Source: Leptolyngbya sp. FACHB-321 (lineage in GTDB: Bacteria; Cyanobacteriota; Cyanobacteriia; Leptolyngbyales; Leptolyngbyaceae). From it: DNA of 39,154 nt. The DNA lies in NCBI RefSeq assembly GCF_014695975.1, contig NZ_JACJPI010000057.1, forward strand, positions 1 through 39,154, in the 5' to 3' direction. The position numbers and the translations under genes are program-made. Below, one piece after another: positions 25,307 through 34,235 of this stretch (its first letter is position 1; every line of letters starts with the position of its first letter). The notes beneath the pieces are model-generated. The model saw nothing but the letters and a program-made list of their open reading frames with translations, ran no database searches and was not told the DNA's origin.

Positions 25307-26092
25307 GTGCTTACTAGCCTTCAAAATCCTCTGGTTAAACAGATAAAGAAGCTACACCAGACAAAGGAGCGACGGCAACAACAGCTCTTTTTACTGGAAG
25401 GTACTCACTTACTCGAAGCAGCAGTGACAGTTGATCGACCACTAGCGATTCTTTGTTACACGATCGCGTGGCAAACGAAACATGCTGCACTTTGCGAACA
25501 GGCGCATCAATTAGCCGCACGCGTTGAGCTAGTCAGTGCCGACGTGCTGCGATCAATCGCTACAACCGTTGAACCGGATGGCGTTGTTGCCATCATCGAG
25601 CGTACCTCAACGCCCGAACCCACGTTTAGCAGCCTCGGTTTAGTACTGGAGACCATCCAAGATCCAGGTAATCTGGGCACGATGATTCGTACCGCCGCTG
25701 CTGCTGGTGCCGAAGGTTTGCTGCTCAGTGCCGACAGTGTTGATTTCGATCATCCTAAAGTGTTGCGATCGTCCGCAGGGCAATGGTTTAGGCTACCTAT
25801 GGGAATGAATGCTGACTTGCAATCAGCGCTTCAACCTTATCAGCAGCAGGGTATGCAGATCATTGCGGCTGTGCCCACCGCACCCCTGACTTACTGGCAA
25901 GTAGACTTTCGGCAACCAACGCTTATTCTGTTAGGTAACGAGGGTGCTGGACTCTCGCCCACTTTAAGAGCACTTGCCGACAAGCAGGTTACTATTCCGT
26001 TGAATCCCGGCGTGGAATCTTTAAATGTGGCGATCGCTGCCGCACTGATTCTCTACGAAGCTAAGCGTCAGCGGAGGGCAGACAATTCTTAG
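25307..26092 (+). CDS. SpoU/TrmH-family RNA 2'-O-methyltransferase
   Basis: This 261-residue protein begins with an L30e-like substrate-binding domain (NPLVKQIKKLHQTKERRQQQ; LFLLEGTHLLEAAV) and has a SPOUT knotted methyltransferase domain with the three family motifs: QDPGNLGTMIRTAAAAG, ILLGNEGAGLS and IPLNPGVESLNVAIAAALIL. It would methylate a ribose 2'-OH in rRNA or tRNA using S-adenosylmethionine; the exact target cannot be read from sequence. The start is GTG 25307, where the conserved LTSLQNPLVK begins. It lies downstream of the tRNA-Leu gene on the same strand. Confidence 0.85.
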   Translation: MLTSLQNPLVKQIKKLHQTKERRQQQLFLLEGTHLLEAAVTVDRPLAILCYTIAWQTKHAALCEQAHQLAARVELVSADVLRSIATTVEPDGVVAIIERTSTPEPTFSSLGLVLETIQDPGNLGTMIRTAAAAGAEGLLLSADSVDFDHPKVLRSSAGQWFRLPMGMNADLQSALQPYQQQGMQIIAAVPTAPLTYWQVDFRQPTLILLGNEGAGLSPTLRALADKQVTIPLNPGVESLNVAIAAALILYEAKRQRRADNS

Positions 26093-26184
26093 GTAAACGG
26101 GTGAAAAATCATCCTGTGCATCCTTTGGCTTTCACCGTCTTGTCAAACCTGTCCCTACGAGTATTCGGTTTGCTAGAAATCTTT

Positions 26185-26424
26185 TTAGTGATCTTCTTCC
26201 TGCTGTTGCCGCATTGCCATAAATGCTTCAATATCGGCAACTGCTTGCTCAAAGCTACTTAAATCAAAGGAAGCAGAGTTGGCACTGTCAGGCTTGTTAT
26301 GGTCAGGCTTAATGGGCTGAACTGCTTTTGTATCGGCAGATTGCAGCGTCTTTTGCAGTTGGTTGAGCGACTCTGCGAAAGCTCGGTCTGCGGCATAGCG
26401 TGGGTCGTGCTGACGCTGATTCAT
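26185..26424 (-). CDS. Small conserved hypothetical protein
   Basis: This protein of about 79 residues is hydrophilic and helix-rich, starting MNQRQHDPRYAADRAFAESL and ending FEQAVADIEAFMAMRQQQEE. It has a polar, probably disordered middle rich in Asp, Lys and Ser. I prefer the ATG at 26424 to one 21 bases upstream because the conserved-looking part begins there. No motif suggests a function. It is convergent with the RNA methyltransferase gene. Confidence 0.55.
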   Translation of the reverse strand: MNQRQHDPRYAADRAFAESLNQLQKTLQSADTKAVQPIKPDHNKPDSANSASFDLSSFEQAVADIEAFMAMRQQQEEDH

Positions 26425-26556
26425 ATAGGCTGGCTCCCAAATCAAAGCTCAAAAAATACCGACGGCTGGACAAGTGCAAGACTGACTCTATATGCTTTAG
26501 CCTCAAGAACTTACTTGCTATGTGTTAGAGTGCCCAATCGAGCAGCGATGTTTCGT

Positions 26557-26586
26557 TGAAGCTCCAAGTTGTGAAGCTCCAAGTTT
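26557..26586. repeat. 15-bp tandem duplication
   Basis: TGAAGCTCCAAGTTG is followed at once by TGAAGCTCCAAGTTT in the intergenic region upstream of the small hypothetical gene, a simple slippage-type duplication. Confidence 0.7.
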
Positions 26587-26741
26587 GCAGCCTTTACTAT
26601 AGTTTCACTCTTCCTGTTAGACATTAGTTCAATGGTCGGTTTCACAAGCTGGTTGTGTCAACCGCTGGGTTCGCTACGAAGTGCAGCGATTGCGCAGACC
26701 GATCGCTTCTCTCCATTTAAGTAGAAAGAAGTAGAAACTTT

Positions 26742-27254
26742 TCAACCGTCTCTTAGCGCTTCTCCACCTGCCTCAATACGCGTAAGAATTTGCTCTAGCA
26801 ACACTGGTTCGATAGAAGAGACGAGCGTAGACGGGTAGACGGCTCCGCCCCAGAGAGGATGGATGACAACAGCGCAGCCGTGGCGATGAATGCTTTGATA
26901 GCCCAAGGCAGCTCGGACGATCGCCACATCATCTAATCGAAGTGCGCCAGGGCGAGACAAAAGCGGTAACCCAGTACGTGGATCAAAGATGGCAACTGTG
27001 TAGCCCAGTCGCTTGATCTGGGCAGCGATCGCATAACCAAATTGAAAAAACTGCCGACGCAGCTCACGTTTCTGTGCCTCAGTGATCAGCGTTCGTTCTA
27101 GCAGATCGCAGTTGCACGGCTGTAGCACAATGAGCATTGATCGTGCTGGGCAGGACCAGTCAGGCAGCAGTTTAGCTTGATGGCTAACAAGGAAACGGCT
27201 GGGTGGATGTACAGAGTATTGAATTCTTGCTTGCTGGTTGATGGCTCTGCTCAC
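26742..27254 (-). CDS. Possible MMADHC-like (cobalamin type D) protein
   Basis: This 170-residue protein has no classical enzyme motif. Its segments SMLIVLQPCNCDLLERT, VAIFDPRTGLPLLSRPGALR and DDVAIVRAALGYQSIHRHGC resemble a cyanobacterial family annotated as methylmalonic aciduria and homocystinuria type D protein. The human member, MMADHC, steers cobalamin between its enzymes. Cysteines occur in the PCNCD and HGCAVV segments and could matter for ligand binding. The start is GTG 27254. The assignment is from memory of the family's look and should be taken as tentative; otherwise the protein is a conserved hypothetical. Confidence 0.5.
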   Translation of the reverse strand: MSRAINQQARIQYSVHPPSRFLVSHQAKLLPDWSCPARSMLIVLQPCNCDLLERTLITEAQKRELRRQFFQFGYAIAAQIKRLGYTVAIFDPRTGLPLLSRPGALRLDDVAIVRAALGYQSIHRHGCAVVIHPLWGGAVYPSTLVSSIEPVLLEQILTRIEAGGEALRDG

Positions 27255-27696
27255 ACACGCTCCGGGCGATCGCTGTTTTCATTCTACGCAGTTGTGCCTG
27301 AGGTTGTTACGACTGCGACTGTTGCGCTTGAGCGTCCTTAGTTTACAGCGAAAGGAAGTGGACCTCTTAGCTTGAAAATCCCTGCTAGCAGCTTTTTCTG
27401 CTCTTCAATGCTGAGCTCTGCCGCTTGCGCTACTGGTGCGATCGTACGTCTGCCAAAAGCATCCGGACGCTAGTTCGCACCTGCGAAAGGTGGTAGTACC
27501 CCCACGGGTAGGTTCAAAGCGCTCCGCATGGGGTCTTGAAGTACCCATCAATTCTTTGTTCTGCAAGCACTAATCCGTTATGCCATTTTACCTGGGTTGC
27601 TTGACCGCGCAATCAGGTAGGGAACGTTTGGCAAATTTTCACCTGTTCGCTTTACCCGTCTGGCATCTCTACCACTCAATCTACGACGTTCAACCT
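27255..27696. other. Intergenic region with a short coding remnant
   Basis: No complete gene is present. On the minus strand, 27343-27469 gives an open stretch of about 41 codons ending in a stop. It reads RPDAFGRRTIAPVAQAAELS and then IEEQKKLLAGIFKLRGPLPF, with protein-like composition but no start codon, since an in-frame stop precedes it. It may be the tail of a lost gene. The rest, up to the first protease start at 27697, shows nothing I can support. Confidence 0.35.
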
Positions 27697-28788
27697 ATGA
27701 AGTTCAAATACCTGCTTCTACTTGCATCCTCCGTTTGGTTTGTCGGTGTCACCGCGTCTTTAGCGGCTCCTCTTCGAGCCGTTAATCAGTTAACAGCAAT
27801 TCGATTTACGCCTGAGGCTAGCGTTGCGCCAGAGACGTATCGCAACTGCCAAACGATTAGCCCAGCCGTTGTTACAGTGTATGCAGGCAACGAAACTGGC
27901 TCTGGCAGCATTGTTAGTCCAGAAGGCCTGATTATTACAAGCAACCACGTTGTGAGCGATCGAGCAGGCGGGCAACCGATCATGGCTCAAACCGCTGGTG
28001 GCGAGCAATACCAGGGACGGGTAGTTAAAGTTGATGTTCGCAATGATCTGGCGCTGATTCAACTGGAGACACAGGCACGGTTCCCGACCGTTCAGTTGGC
28101 AGATGTAAGCGGTATTCAGCCTGGTCAAGAGGTTTGCGCGATCGGCAGCCCCTATGGTCGTCCTGGGGTTTTAAGTGAAGGCACTCTTAGCCTGGTGAGA
28201 GGAAACGGTGACTTGCAGGCAAAGATTCGACTGTATCCCGGTAATTCGGGCGGACCATTGTTGAATCCTCAGGGCAAGATGATTGGGGTAAACAGGGCAA
28301 TTTTGGAGTCGCCAACGGGCAAAAATACTGGCATCAGTTTTGCTACTAGCGTGCAGGCAGTAAGAACCTTACTGGGTGCATCCACTCTGCAAACTCCGGC
28401 TACAGGTAATGCTCACCTTGCGCTGAATGGGCAACGCTCGCTTGTGCCAGCACCAAGAGTCAATGAAGGGGCATGGATAGTTCCTACTGCTCCGTCTGCT
28501 ATGAACTCCTTTCCTGCTGGGGTAGACACGCTAAGGTCACCAGCAAATAGTAATAGTAAGCGTTTGGGCATGACGATCGATGTCCGAAATTTAGTTGTAC
28601 AACAAGTTCAATCTGGCTCAGCAGCAGCAATGAGTGGTTTGCGATCAGGCGATCGTTTGATTGCCGTAAACGGTCAACGTCTCTGGGGTTTCAACACATT
28701 GCAGTCTTTTCTCGACCGCCAGCCTGATAGCGCCAGCTTTACAATCGCTCGTGGTCAGCAGCTAGCCAGGGTGCAGGTACGCTTTTAG
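27697..28788 (+). CDS. Secreted trypsin-like serine protease with PDZ domain (copy 1)
   Basis: This 363-residue HtrA-type protein starts with a signal peptide (MKFKYLLLLASSVWFVGVTA). The protease domain has the triad His84 (TSNHVV), Asp117 (RNDLALI) and Ser184 (GNSGGPL). A C-terminal PDZ domain follows a Ser/Asn/Pro-rich linker: GSAAAMSGLRSGDRLIAVNG, ending at the last residue. The ATG at 27697 is chosen because an upstream in-frame start would put 39 unrelated residues before the signal peptide. Cys51 and Cys147 are shared with both downstream paralogues and may form a disulfide. It is probably a periplasmic quality-control protease. Confidence 0.9.
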   Translation: MKFKYLLLLASSVWFVGVTASLAAPLRAVNQLTAIRFTPEASVAPETYRNCQTISPAVVTVYAGNETGSGSIVSPEGLIITSNHVVSDRAGGQPIMAQTAGGEQYQGRVVKVDVRNDLALIQLETQARFPTVQLADVSGIQPGQEVCAIGSPYGRPGVLSEGTLSLVRGNGDLQAKIRLYPGNSGGPLLNPQGKMIGVNRAILESPTGKNTGISFATSVQAVRTLLGASTLQTPATGNAHLALNGQRSLVPAPRVNEGAWIVPTAPSAMNSFPAGVDTLRSPANSNSKRLGMTIDVRNLVVQQVQSGSAAAMSGLRSGDRLIAVNGQRLWGFNTLQSFLDRQPDSASFTIARGQQLARVQVRF

Positions 28789-28914
28789 CAGGCTCTACTG
28801 GTTGAAATTTTTTAGTTAAGTAATTCTGCACTCCGAGTGATCGTGTTCGCATCTTGGAACGCTATGGTAACGCCATCGGTTGTGCGTCTCTTCATCCTTG
28901 ACCTAACCATCATC

Positions 28915-29970
28915 ATGAAATTTACGTCTTTGCTGCTTTGTTCTGTGTCTTGTGTGCTGCTTCAAAGTGTTCCAGCCCATAGTGCTCCCTCACCAACGAT
29001 CGCTCAGACGACTGTAGATGCATCAGCAACACCTGCTGATCGATCCCGCAGTTGTCAGCAAGCGGCGAATGCAGTGGTTACGCTTTACTCTGGTACTGAA
29101 ATTGGTGCTGGCAGCATTGTGGCGGGGGATGGCACCATTCTGACAGCTCATCATGTTGTGAAAGAAGCGGTTAGCAATCCTAGTAAGGTCAAAATTTACG
29201 TCAAGTTAGCGGATGGGCAGCGATACATCGGGCGAGCGATCGCTAGTGACAGCCGTAATGACTTGGCGCTAGTGCAAATTCCAGGACAAACTGCACTGTC
29301 AACTGTGCCCTTAGCCAGCACCAAGCTTCAACCAGGGCAAGCCGTTTGTGCAATCGGCAGCCCCTCTGGTCGCACAGGCGTACTTAGTCGAGGCGCTTTC
29401 ACTACTGTGCTAGCAAATGGTGATCTGCAATCTGCCGTGCGTCTGACCTACGGCAATTCGGGCGGTCCCTTACTCAACGCTCAGGGTGATTTGGTCGGCG
29501 TGAATAAGGCAATCTGGGTCTCTAATCGCGGTGAAAACACTGGTGTTAGCTATGCAACAAGTGTGCAAACGGCACAAACCTTCATTGCTAAACATCTTCG
29601 CCCTACGGCTGGTGTGGTGACGAAGCAACCCGCTCCAACTTCCTCGATCGCGTCGCTACCTGTCGCTGTGCCTGCACCGATCAGCACTTCACAGTCAAAA
29701 AACGGTCAGGCAGGCGGATCGCAAGCGTCTGTGGGTGCTGTAAGTAAGCTAGGAGTAAACGTGGATGCTCAAATGCTGATACAGCAGGTAGAGTCCGGTT
29801 CGCCAGCCGCGTTAGGTGGTTTGCAACCGGGCGATCGCCTGGTTGCGGTCAACGGCACTGAGTTAACTGGTTTAACACAACTACAAGCGTTTCTCAGCCG
29901 TCAGCCAAGCACTGCCGTCTTAACCATTCGTCACAAGCAGCAGACTGCCAATGTGCAGGTCTATTTTTAG
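28915..29970 (+). CDS. Secreted trypsin-like serine protease with PDZ domain (copy 2)
   Basis: This 351-residue paralogue of the preceding gene has a signal peptide (KFTSLLLCSVSCVLLQSVPA), the triad His80 (TAHHVV), Asp116 (RNDLALV) and Ser182 (GNSGGPL), a Gly/Ser/Pro linker and a C-terminal PDZ domain (GSPAALGGLQPGDRLVAVNG). Cys47 and Cys145 align with the cysteine pair of copy 1. The ATG at 28915 places the signal peptide at the start; an in-frame ORF extends 78 bases upstream. The gap to copy 1 is about 125 bp, so they could share a transcript or each have a promoter. Confidence 0.9.
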   Translation: MKFTSLLLCSVSCVLLQSVPAHSAPSPTIAQTTVDASATPADRSRSCQQAANAVVTLYSGTEIGAGSIVAGDGTILTAHHVVKEAVSNPSKVKIYVKLADGQRYIGRAIASDSRNDLALVQIPGQTALSTVPLASTKLQPGQAVCAIGSPSGRTGVLSRGAFTTVLANGDLQSAVRLTYGNSGGPLLNAQGDLVGVNKAIWVSNRGENTGVSYATSVQTAQTFIAKHLRPTAGVVTKQPAPTSSIASLPVAVPAPISTSQSKNGQAGGSQASVGAVSKLGVNVDAQMLIQQVESGSPAALGGLQPGDRLVAVNGTELTGLTQLQAFLSRQPSTAVLTIRHKQQTANVQVYF

Positions 29971-30063
29971 CGCAGACATACGACTATTGCTGAGGTTTGC
30001 GATCGATCTCTAGGAGACTACATAGGCTCGTGATGAAGTTCTGCCAACAGTTGAGGTGAGCCT

Positions 30064-30102
30064 TAAAGCTGTAGCTGCCCCTCCAGGTAACTTACAGCTT
30101 TA
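30064..30102 (+). terminator. Hairpin between protease copies 2 and 3
   Basis: A perfect 10-bp stem TAAAGCTGTA / TACAGCTTTA has a 19-base loop and is followed by GTTTATGA. It lies about 95 bases after the copy 2 stop and may end that transcript, although its T tract is short. Confidence 0.5.
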
Positions 30103-30209
30103 GTTTATGACCGTGCCTGCAAGAGTGACGTTTACAAATTGAAGTGGATTGCTATAGTAAGCAGGGGTAGCAGGCGTCTCTAAGTTTGAGTCTTCTGAAC
30201 GTTAACGCT

Positions 30210-31271
30210 ATGAAACTCAACCGCTGGTTATGGGCAGGGGTATTGCTGGTGTTAGCTTGTACTGCCGCTTCATGTATGCCCTTAAGGGAGCCTTTTCCAC
30301 TGTTGCAGCCGGATGCAGCTAGCAAAACTGAGCAAGGGCACACTCAGGCAGCTAGCGCCAGTGTTTGTCAAACAGCCCGTCCTGCCGTAGTAACTCTCTA
30401 CGCCAGCACCGAGTTTGGGTCTGGTAGTATTGTTAGCCCCCAAGGGTTAGTGCTGACGAACTACCATGTTGTTCAAGCAGCAGGCGACGGGCAAATAAGA
30501 GCACGAGGATGGAGTGGTAGCCTGTTTAAGGGACAGGTGATTGCTACTGATCCGGACAATGACCTGGCATTAGTACAGCTAGACACCAGAGAGCCGTTAC
30601 CAGAAATTCGCTTTGCTAAAGCAACAACCTTCCAAGCAGGGCAAGCTGTTTGCGCGATCGGCAGTCCGTTAGGGCGCACGGGCATTATTACGTGGGGAAC
30701 ATTGAAAGGCACTAATGAGAACGGCGATCTGCAATCGTCTATCCTGTTGCATCCGGGAAATTCGGGTGGACCGTTGCTTAACCAACAGGGTGAGATGATT
30801 GGTGTAAATAAGGCGATTTGGCTCTCAGAAACAGGTGAGAATGTGGGTATTGGGTTTGCAACTGCAACGGCGATCGCCCAAGCCTTTATTGAGCAAAATC
30901 GTCCGACAGCAACGGCGATCGCGCAACAATCTGGGTTTCCTGCGCAAGACACTCTGCCCCAAGCACCTGTAAGCTTTGGTCTCGATATACCGATTAAGCC
31001 ACCAAGCGCAGCCAATTTGTCGCCGAAAGCATCTATTACTACACAACTAGGCGCATTAATCAATGAACAATCGCTGGTCATTCAATTAGTCGAGCCTAAT
31101 TCCCCAGCCGAGAATGCTGGCTTAAGTGCAGGCGATCGTCTGGTTGCGGTCGATCGCCAACCCCTGTCTCGGCTTGAAGACCTAGAAACGTTTCTCAATC
31201 GCCGTCCTAGTAGTGCTGTGTTTACTATCAGTCGAGATCAACAGCAGCAAGAAATTTATCTCAATTTCTAA
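30210..31271 (+). CDS. Secreted trypsin-like serine protease with PDZ domain (copy 3)
   Basis: This 353-residue third paralogue has a hydrophobic leader (MKLNRWLWAGVLLVLACTAA) with cysteines at 17 and 22. A lipoprotein signal is possible, but the lipobox is poor. The triad is His86 (TNYHVV), Asp118 (DNDLALV) and Ser185 (GNSGGPL). Cys53 and Cys148 match the pair in the other copies. The C-terminal PDZ domain includes NSPAENAGLSAGDRLVAVDR. The start at 30210 is the only ATG that opens with the leader. The gene ends 36 bases before an IS630 element. Confidence 0.88.
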   Translation: MKLNRWLWAGVLLVLACTAASCMPLREPFPLLQPDAASKTEQGHTQAASASVCQTARPAVVTLYASTEFGSGSIVSPQGLVLTNYHVVQAAGDGQIRARGWSGSLFKGQVIATDPDNDLALVQLDTREPLPEIRFAKATTFQAGQAVCAIGSPLGRTGIITWGTLKGTNENGDLQSSILLHPGNSGGPLLNQQGEMIGVNKAIWLSETGENVGIGFATATAIAQAFIEQNRPTATAIAQQSGFPAQDTLPQAPVSFGLDIPIKPPSAANLSPKASITTQLGALINEQSLVIQLVEPNSPAENAGLSAGDRLVAVDRQPLSRLEDLETFLNRRPSSAVFTISRDQQQQEIYLNF

Positions 31272-31307
31272 GCGATCGCTAAAGAGTTGGAGCGCGATCG
31301 ACACTTA

Positions 31308-32344
31308 CAGCGGTTCTTAGACGAATAAGCCACAGTGAGCGAACCAACCCAGGGCATCATCCTCAGAAATGCACTCGTTAATAATCTTGCTTAAGGCTTG
31401 ATCGAGTGCTTCAGTCGTTCGAGCTTTAGCCGACCGCAACACTTGCTTGAGCTTTGACCAGCATAATTCAATCGGAGAAAGGTCCGGTGAATAAGGGGGC
31501 AAGCACACAACCTTCGCTCCTGCCGCTTCAATTGCCTCTGTCACCACCGAAGCATGATGAACGGGTAGATTATCCATTACCACAATCGCGCCTACCTACA
31601 ATTGAGGAATCAGAAGCTCTTGAATGTAGAACAAGAACACGTCGGTATTGACACTCCCGACCAGACTCAAGCTGGCAATCAACCCATTGATACTCATGCC
31701 ACCAATCAACGAGATGTTCTGACCCCCATTACCAGGAGCCTCGCTGTCATACAAGCGTTCGCCTCTAGGAGCGCGACCGTACAAGCGGGTCATGGCTAGA
31801 TGAATACCTGTTTCATCGATGAACACCAGGTTTCGGGGGTCGATGGTGAAACTCCACAAGCGATAAGCAAAGCGCCGGTCCTTGACCCGTTGCGTATCTT
31901 GCTCAGCCGCAAGTCGTGTTTTTTTTGACGCTGAGTCTGAGCCTGCACACCGCTTGTTGCATGGTCGATACGCTTACCTTTACCCCAGTTCGCTCGGCAA
32001 AGCGTTCACACAACTCTTTGAGCACCGCATCCGGTTGAGCCGTGACTAAGGCTGCGACGATGGGCAACTGCTCTTTGCCTAACTTCGCAACTGCCCCTCC
32101 CCCATGAGGTTTGGGTTGCACAGTTCCCGTTCCCCGATAGTGTCGCATCAAATCTCTGATGAACGATAGACTCACTTTGAATCGCTTTGCTAGTTGTCGT
32201 TGTGATCCTTCTTGTGCCTCATACGCAGTGATCATTCGTTGTCGTAAATCAATTGATAGAGGGGCAGGCATGAGTCGCGATTTCCTGAGCTTGCTAAACA
32301 CTCTTAGGCTATCAATGTGTGGCTTACTCAAGCAAGAACCGCTG
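31308..32344 (-). mobile_element. IS630-family insertion sequence, 1037 bp, inactive
   Basis: The ends are inverted repeats of 27 bp: CAGCGGTTCTT, then seven unmatched bases, then TAAGCCACA, at 31308-31334 and in reverse at 32318-32344. Both ends are flanked by TA (31306-31307 and 32345-32346), the target duplication typical of the Tc1/mariner-IS630 group. Length, the two-frame transposase and the DDE motifs agree with IS630. The transposase carries a stop, so the copy cannot move by itself. Confidence 0.9.
31317..32271 (-). pseudogene. IS630-family transposase, two-frame and interrupted by a stop
   Basis: The N-terminal part starts MPAPLSIDLRQRMITAYEAQ and has helix-turn-helix DNA-binding sequence (RQLAKRFKVSLSFIRDLMRH). 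It ends just after a run of eight A residues on the coding strand (at about 31917-31924). Losing one A, or slippage on the run, joins it to the catalytic part, which carries the first aspartate in VFIDETGIHLAM. That frame has a TAG at 31596-31598 (IPQL-stop-VGAIVV). The same frame then continues with the second aspartate in VVMDNLPVHH and the glutamate in LSPIELCWSKLK. The A8 step is probably programmed, as in other IS630 elements; the TAG is a true inactivating change. Confidence 0.85.
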
Positions 32345-33132
32345 TAATAGAATGAACAGCAGCGCATAATTTAATCTGTTGCGTCAAGTTTGCAAAGACG
32401 CTTGGTAGCTGAAGACACATCATTTCGTTTAAGAGCAGCACGAACGACAAAGCACTGCCTGAAGAAACAAAGCCAAAAGTTTTCTGAGAGAGATAGTCTT
32501 CACTCTTCACCATAAGGCTGCAATTACGCTTGCACATATTAAAAAACAACGCATAACTTAACAGAATTTTCTACTATTTTCCTCACCCTTACTGATTCAC
32601 CCTTACTGATGATTATTGAGCTAAATGTAGCGTTACTGCTTGGTTCCTTCTATATACTGTTGGCGTCTGTCAATCAGCCGCATGAGTGATTACAAATGAG
32701 CTTCCTGCTGCTTTATCGAACTATAAGTAGCCACTAGCAATGAGAATCGCTCACTCTTTATGAACGCTTAGACACTAGTTTAATTTGTTGCACCTAGCTC
32801 AGTTTCTAGACTTTACTACCACTGCTTTCTCTGATATTATTCCATCAGGGACATATACAATTCCGTTCTCTGATTCGAATTAGCTTGACTAAGATCTGAC
32901 GGAGCAAAAGCATAGCTGCTTTTTGATGATGCAATTGAGCAGTATTCGACCGTTCGATTTTGAAAGGGTTGAATTTCTTCAGGTGAATGTTCTAATGTAT
33001 GGCTAGTTGCGTGACGGCTAACTGCGTCAGTGCTGCATCCCTTGCCTCAAGTGGTATGGCAGTCACACTCTTATTGCAACACCATTTATTAAGTAGTTTG
33101 TCCCTCTTACCGTCTGTTTTACAGGTGCCCAT
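32345..33132. other. Long AT-rich intergenic region
   Basis: I see no convincing gene in these 788 bases. It contains a perfect 14-bp tandem duplication, TCACCCTTACTGAT, at 32583-32596 and 32597-32610. The lower GC content near 32560-32960 may mean that regulatory sequence for the downstream cell-wall protein lies here, but I could not place boxes with confidence. Confidence 0.5.
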
Positions 33133-33942
33133 ATGGAAACATTAGCCTTCCTTCATGCTGCTATTGCTCACGAAGATCCAACTCCTGATCCGACGATCGT
33201 AGCGTTTGAAAATATTGACTTAAAAGCGTCGACCTCCCTGGCAATGGGTTGCGTTGCTGCGGGGATTGTAGCCGCAACTCTATCTCACGCTGATCAGGCA
33301 GAAGCTGCTATCTACTACGGGCAGCGGGGTTCGGGAGTTTCTTCCCTTCAGTCAGCGCTTGGAGTTTCTCGTGATGGTATTTTTGGACCGCAAACGCTTT
33401 CAGCTGTGAGAACATTCCAAGCTAATAGAGGTTTGGCTGTTGATGGTATTGCAGGACCAGCAACTCTAAGTGCTCTGGGTTTGGTTGCGACTCTTGGTCC
33501 TGGCGGTAGCAATGGTGGTCCTGTACCTGTGTCTGGTGGTGCGTATGTGACTGCTGGCAGCGGGTTGATTGTTCGTAATAGCCCCGCTGGCTACCAGATT
33601 AGCAGTCTTGGCTATGGGGCGCGTGTCGGTCTGACTGGCGCACGGCAATATGCAGCAGGTCGCAACTGGTCTCAGCTTTCTAGTGGTGGTTGGGTTGCCA
33701 GTGCATATTTAAGCACCAGCGGTAACAATGGTGGTACGACTGTCCCTATCGGTAGTGGTGCTTACGTAAATGCTGGCAGTGGTCTGCTAGTACGCAATGC
33801 TCCAGGTGGTTATGTTATTAGCAGCCGTGGCTATGGGCAACGGGTGGCCTTAACAGGTGCAGAGCAGTTTGCTAACGGCTACACATGGGCACAGCTTTCT
33901 GGTGGCGGCTGGGTTGCTAAAGACTATCTCAGCTTTAACTAG
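33133..33942 (+). CDS. Peptidoglycan-binding protein with two SH3-like repeats
   Basis: This 269-residue secreted cell-wall protein has a polar leader of about 32 residues followed by a hydrophobic segment (STSLAMGCVAAGIVAATLSH), an extended signal peptide style I associate with cyanobacteria. After it comes a PG_binding_1 domain (GVSSLQSALGVSRDGIFGPQ; TFQANRGLAVDGIAGPATLS). Two SH3b repeats of about 65 residues follow, each with AGSGL(I/L)VRN(S/A)P(A/G)GY, separated by a Gly/Ser/Asn linker. It has no catalytic domain, so it likely anchors or tethers to peptidoglycan. A strong terminator follows. Confidence 0.88.
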   Translation: METLAFLHAAIAHEDPTPDPTIVAFENIDLKASTSLAMGCVAAGIVAATLSHADQAEAAIYYGQRGSGVSSLQSALGVSRDGIFGPQTLSAVRTFQANRGLAVDGIAGPATLSALGLVATLGPGGSNGGPVPVSGGAYVTAGSGLIVRNSPAGYQISSLGYGARVGLTGARQYAAGRNWSQLSSGGWVASAYLSTSGNNGGTTVPIGSGAYVNAGSGLLVRNAPGGYVISSRGYGQRVALTGAEQFANGYTWAQLSGGGWVAKDYLSFN

Positions 33943-33980
33943 TTGAACGCTTGTAGCTTTGTGCTCTAGCTTTACGTTCT

Positions 33981-34033
33981 AAAAAATCTGGCGCTCCTTT
34001 TTCGTCATACAATTAGGTAACGCCAGATTTTTT
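33981..34033 (+). terminator. Strong rho-independent terminator
   Basis: A perfect 13-bp stem AAAAAATCTGGCG / CGCCAGATTTTTT has a 27-base loop. It starts 39 bases after the SH3-repeat gene. The flanking A and T runs let it work in both directions. Confidence 0.85.
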
Positions 34034-34235
34034 GTATGTTTAGGTCTTATGCACTTAGCTGTGAACGATCGTGCTGTCATTGAGTCATGATCTGACGCAT
34101 TTAGCAAAGTAATAGTGCGGGAAATTCTGTGGCACTGTTTTTCTGCAAAGGTGAGAGGCATTTGAATGGAAAAGCACCTGCATTCGCTTCACTATCAACA
34201 TCGCGGCGAACCCCATCAAACAGTACAAGTAAATC
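34034..34235. other. Boundary between host sequence and Tn7-like element
   Basis: No gene is visible. The outer end of the Tn7-like element should lie in or near this stretch, but I could not identify a TGT...ACA terminus or a 5-bp duplication from sequence alone. Confidence 0.3.

Noticed and set aside
32328-32549. Minus-strand open frame of 73 codons at the IS630 right end
   Set aside because: It crosses the inverted repeat and target duplication and has no protein-like conservation pattern.
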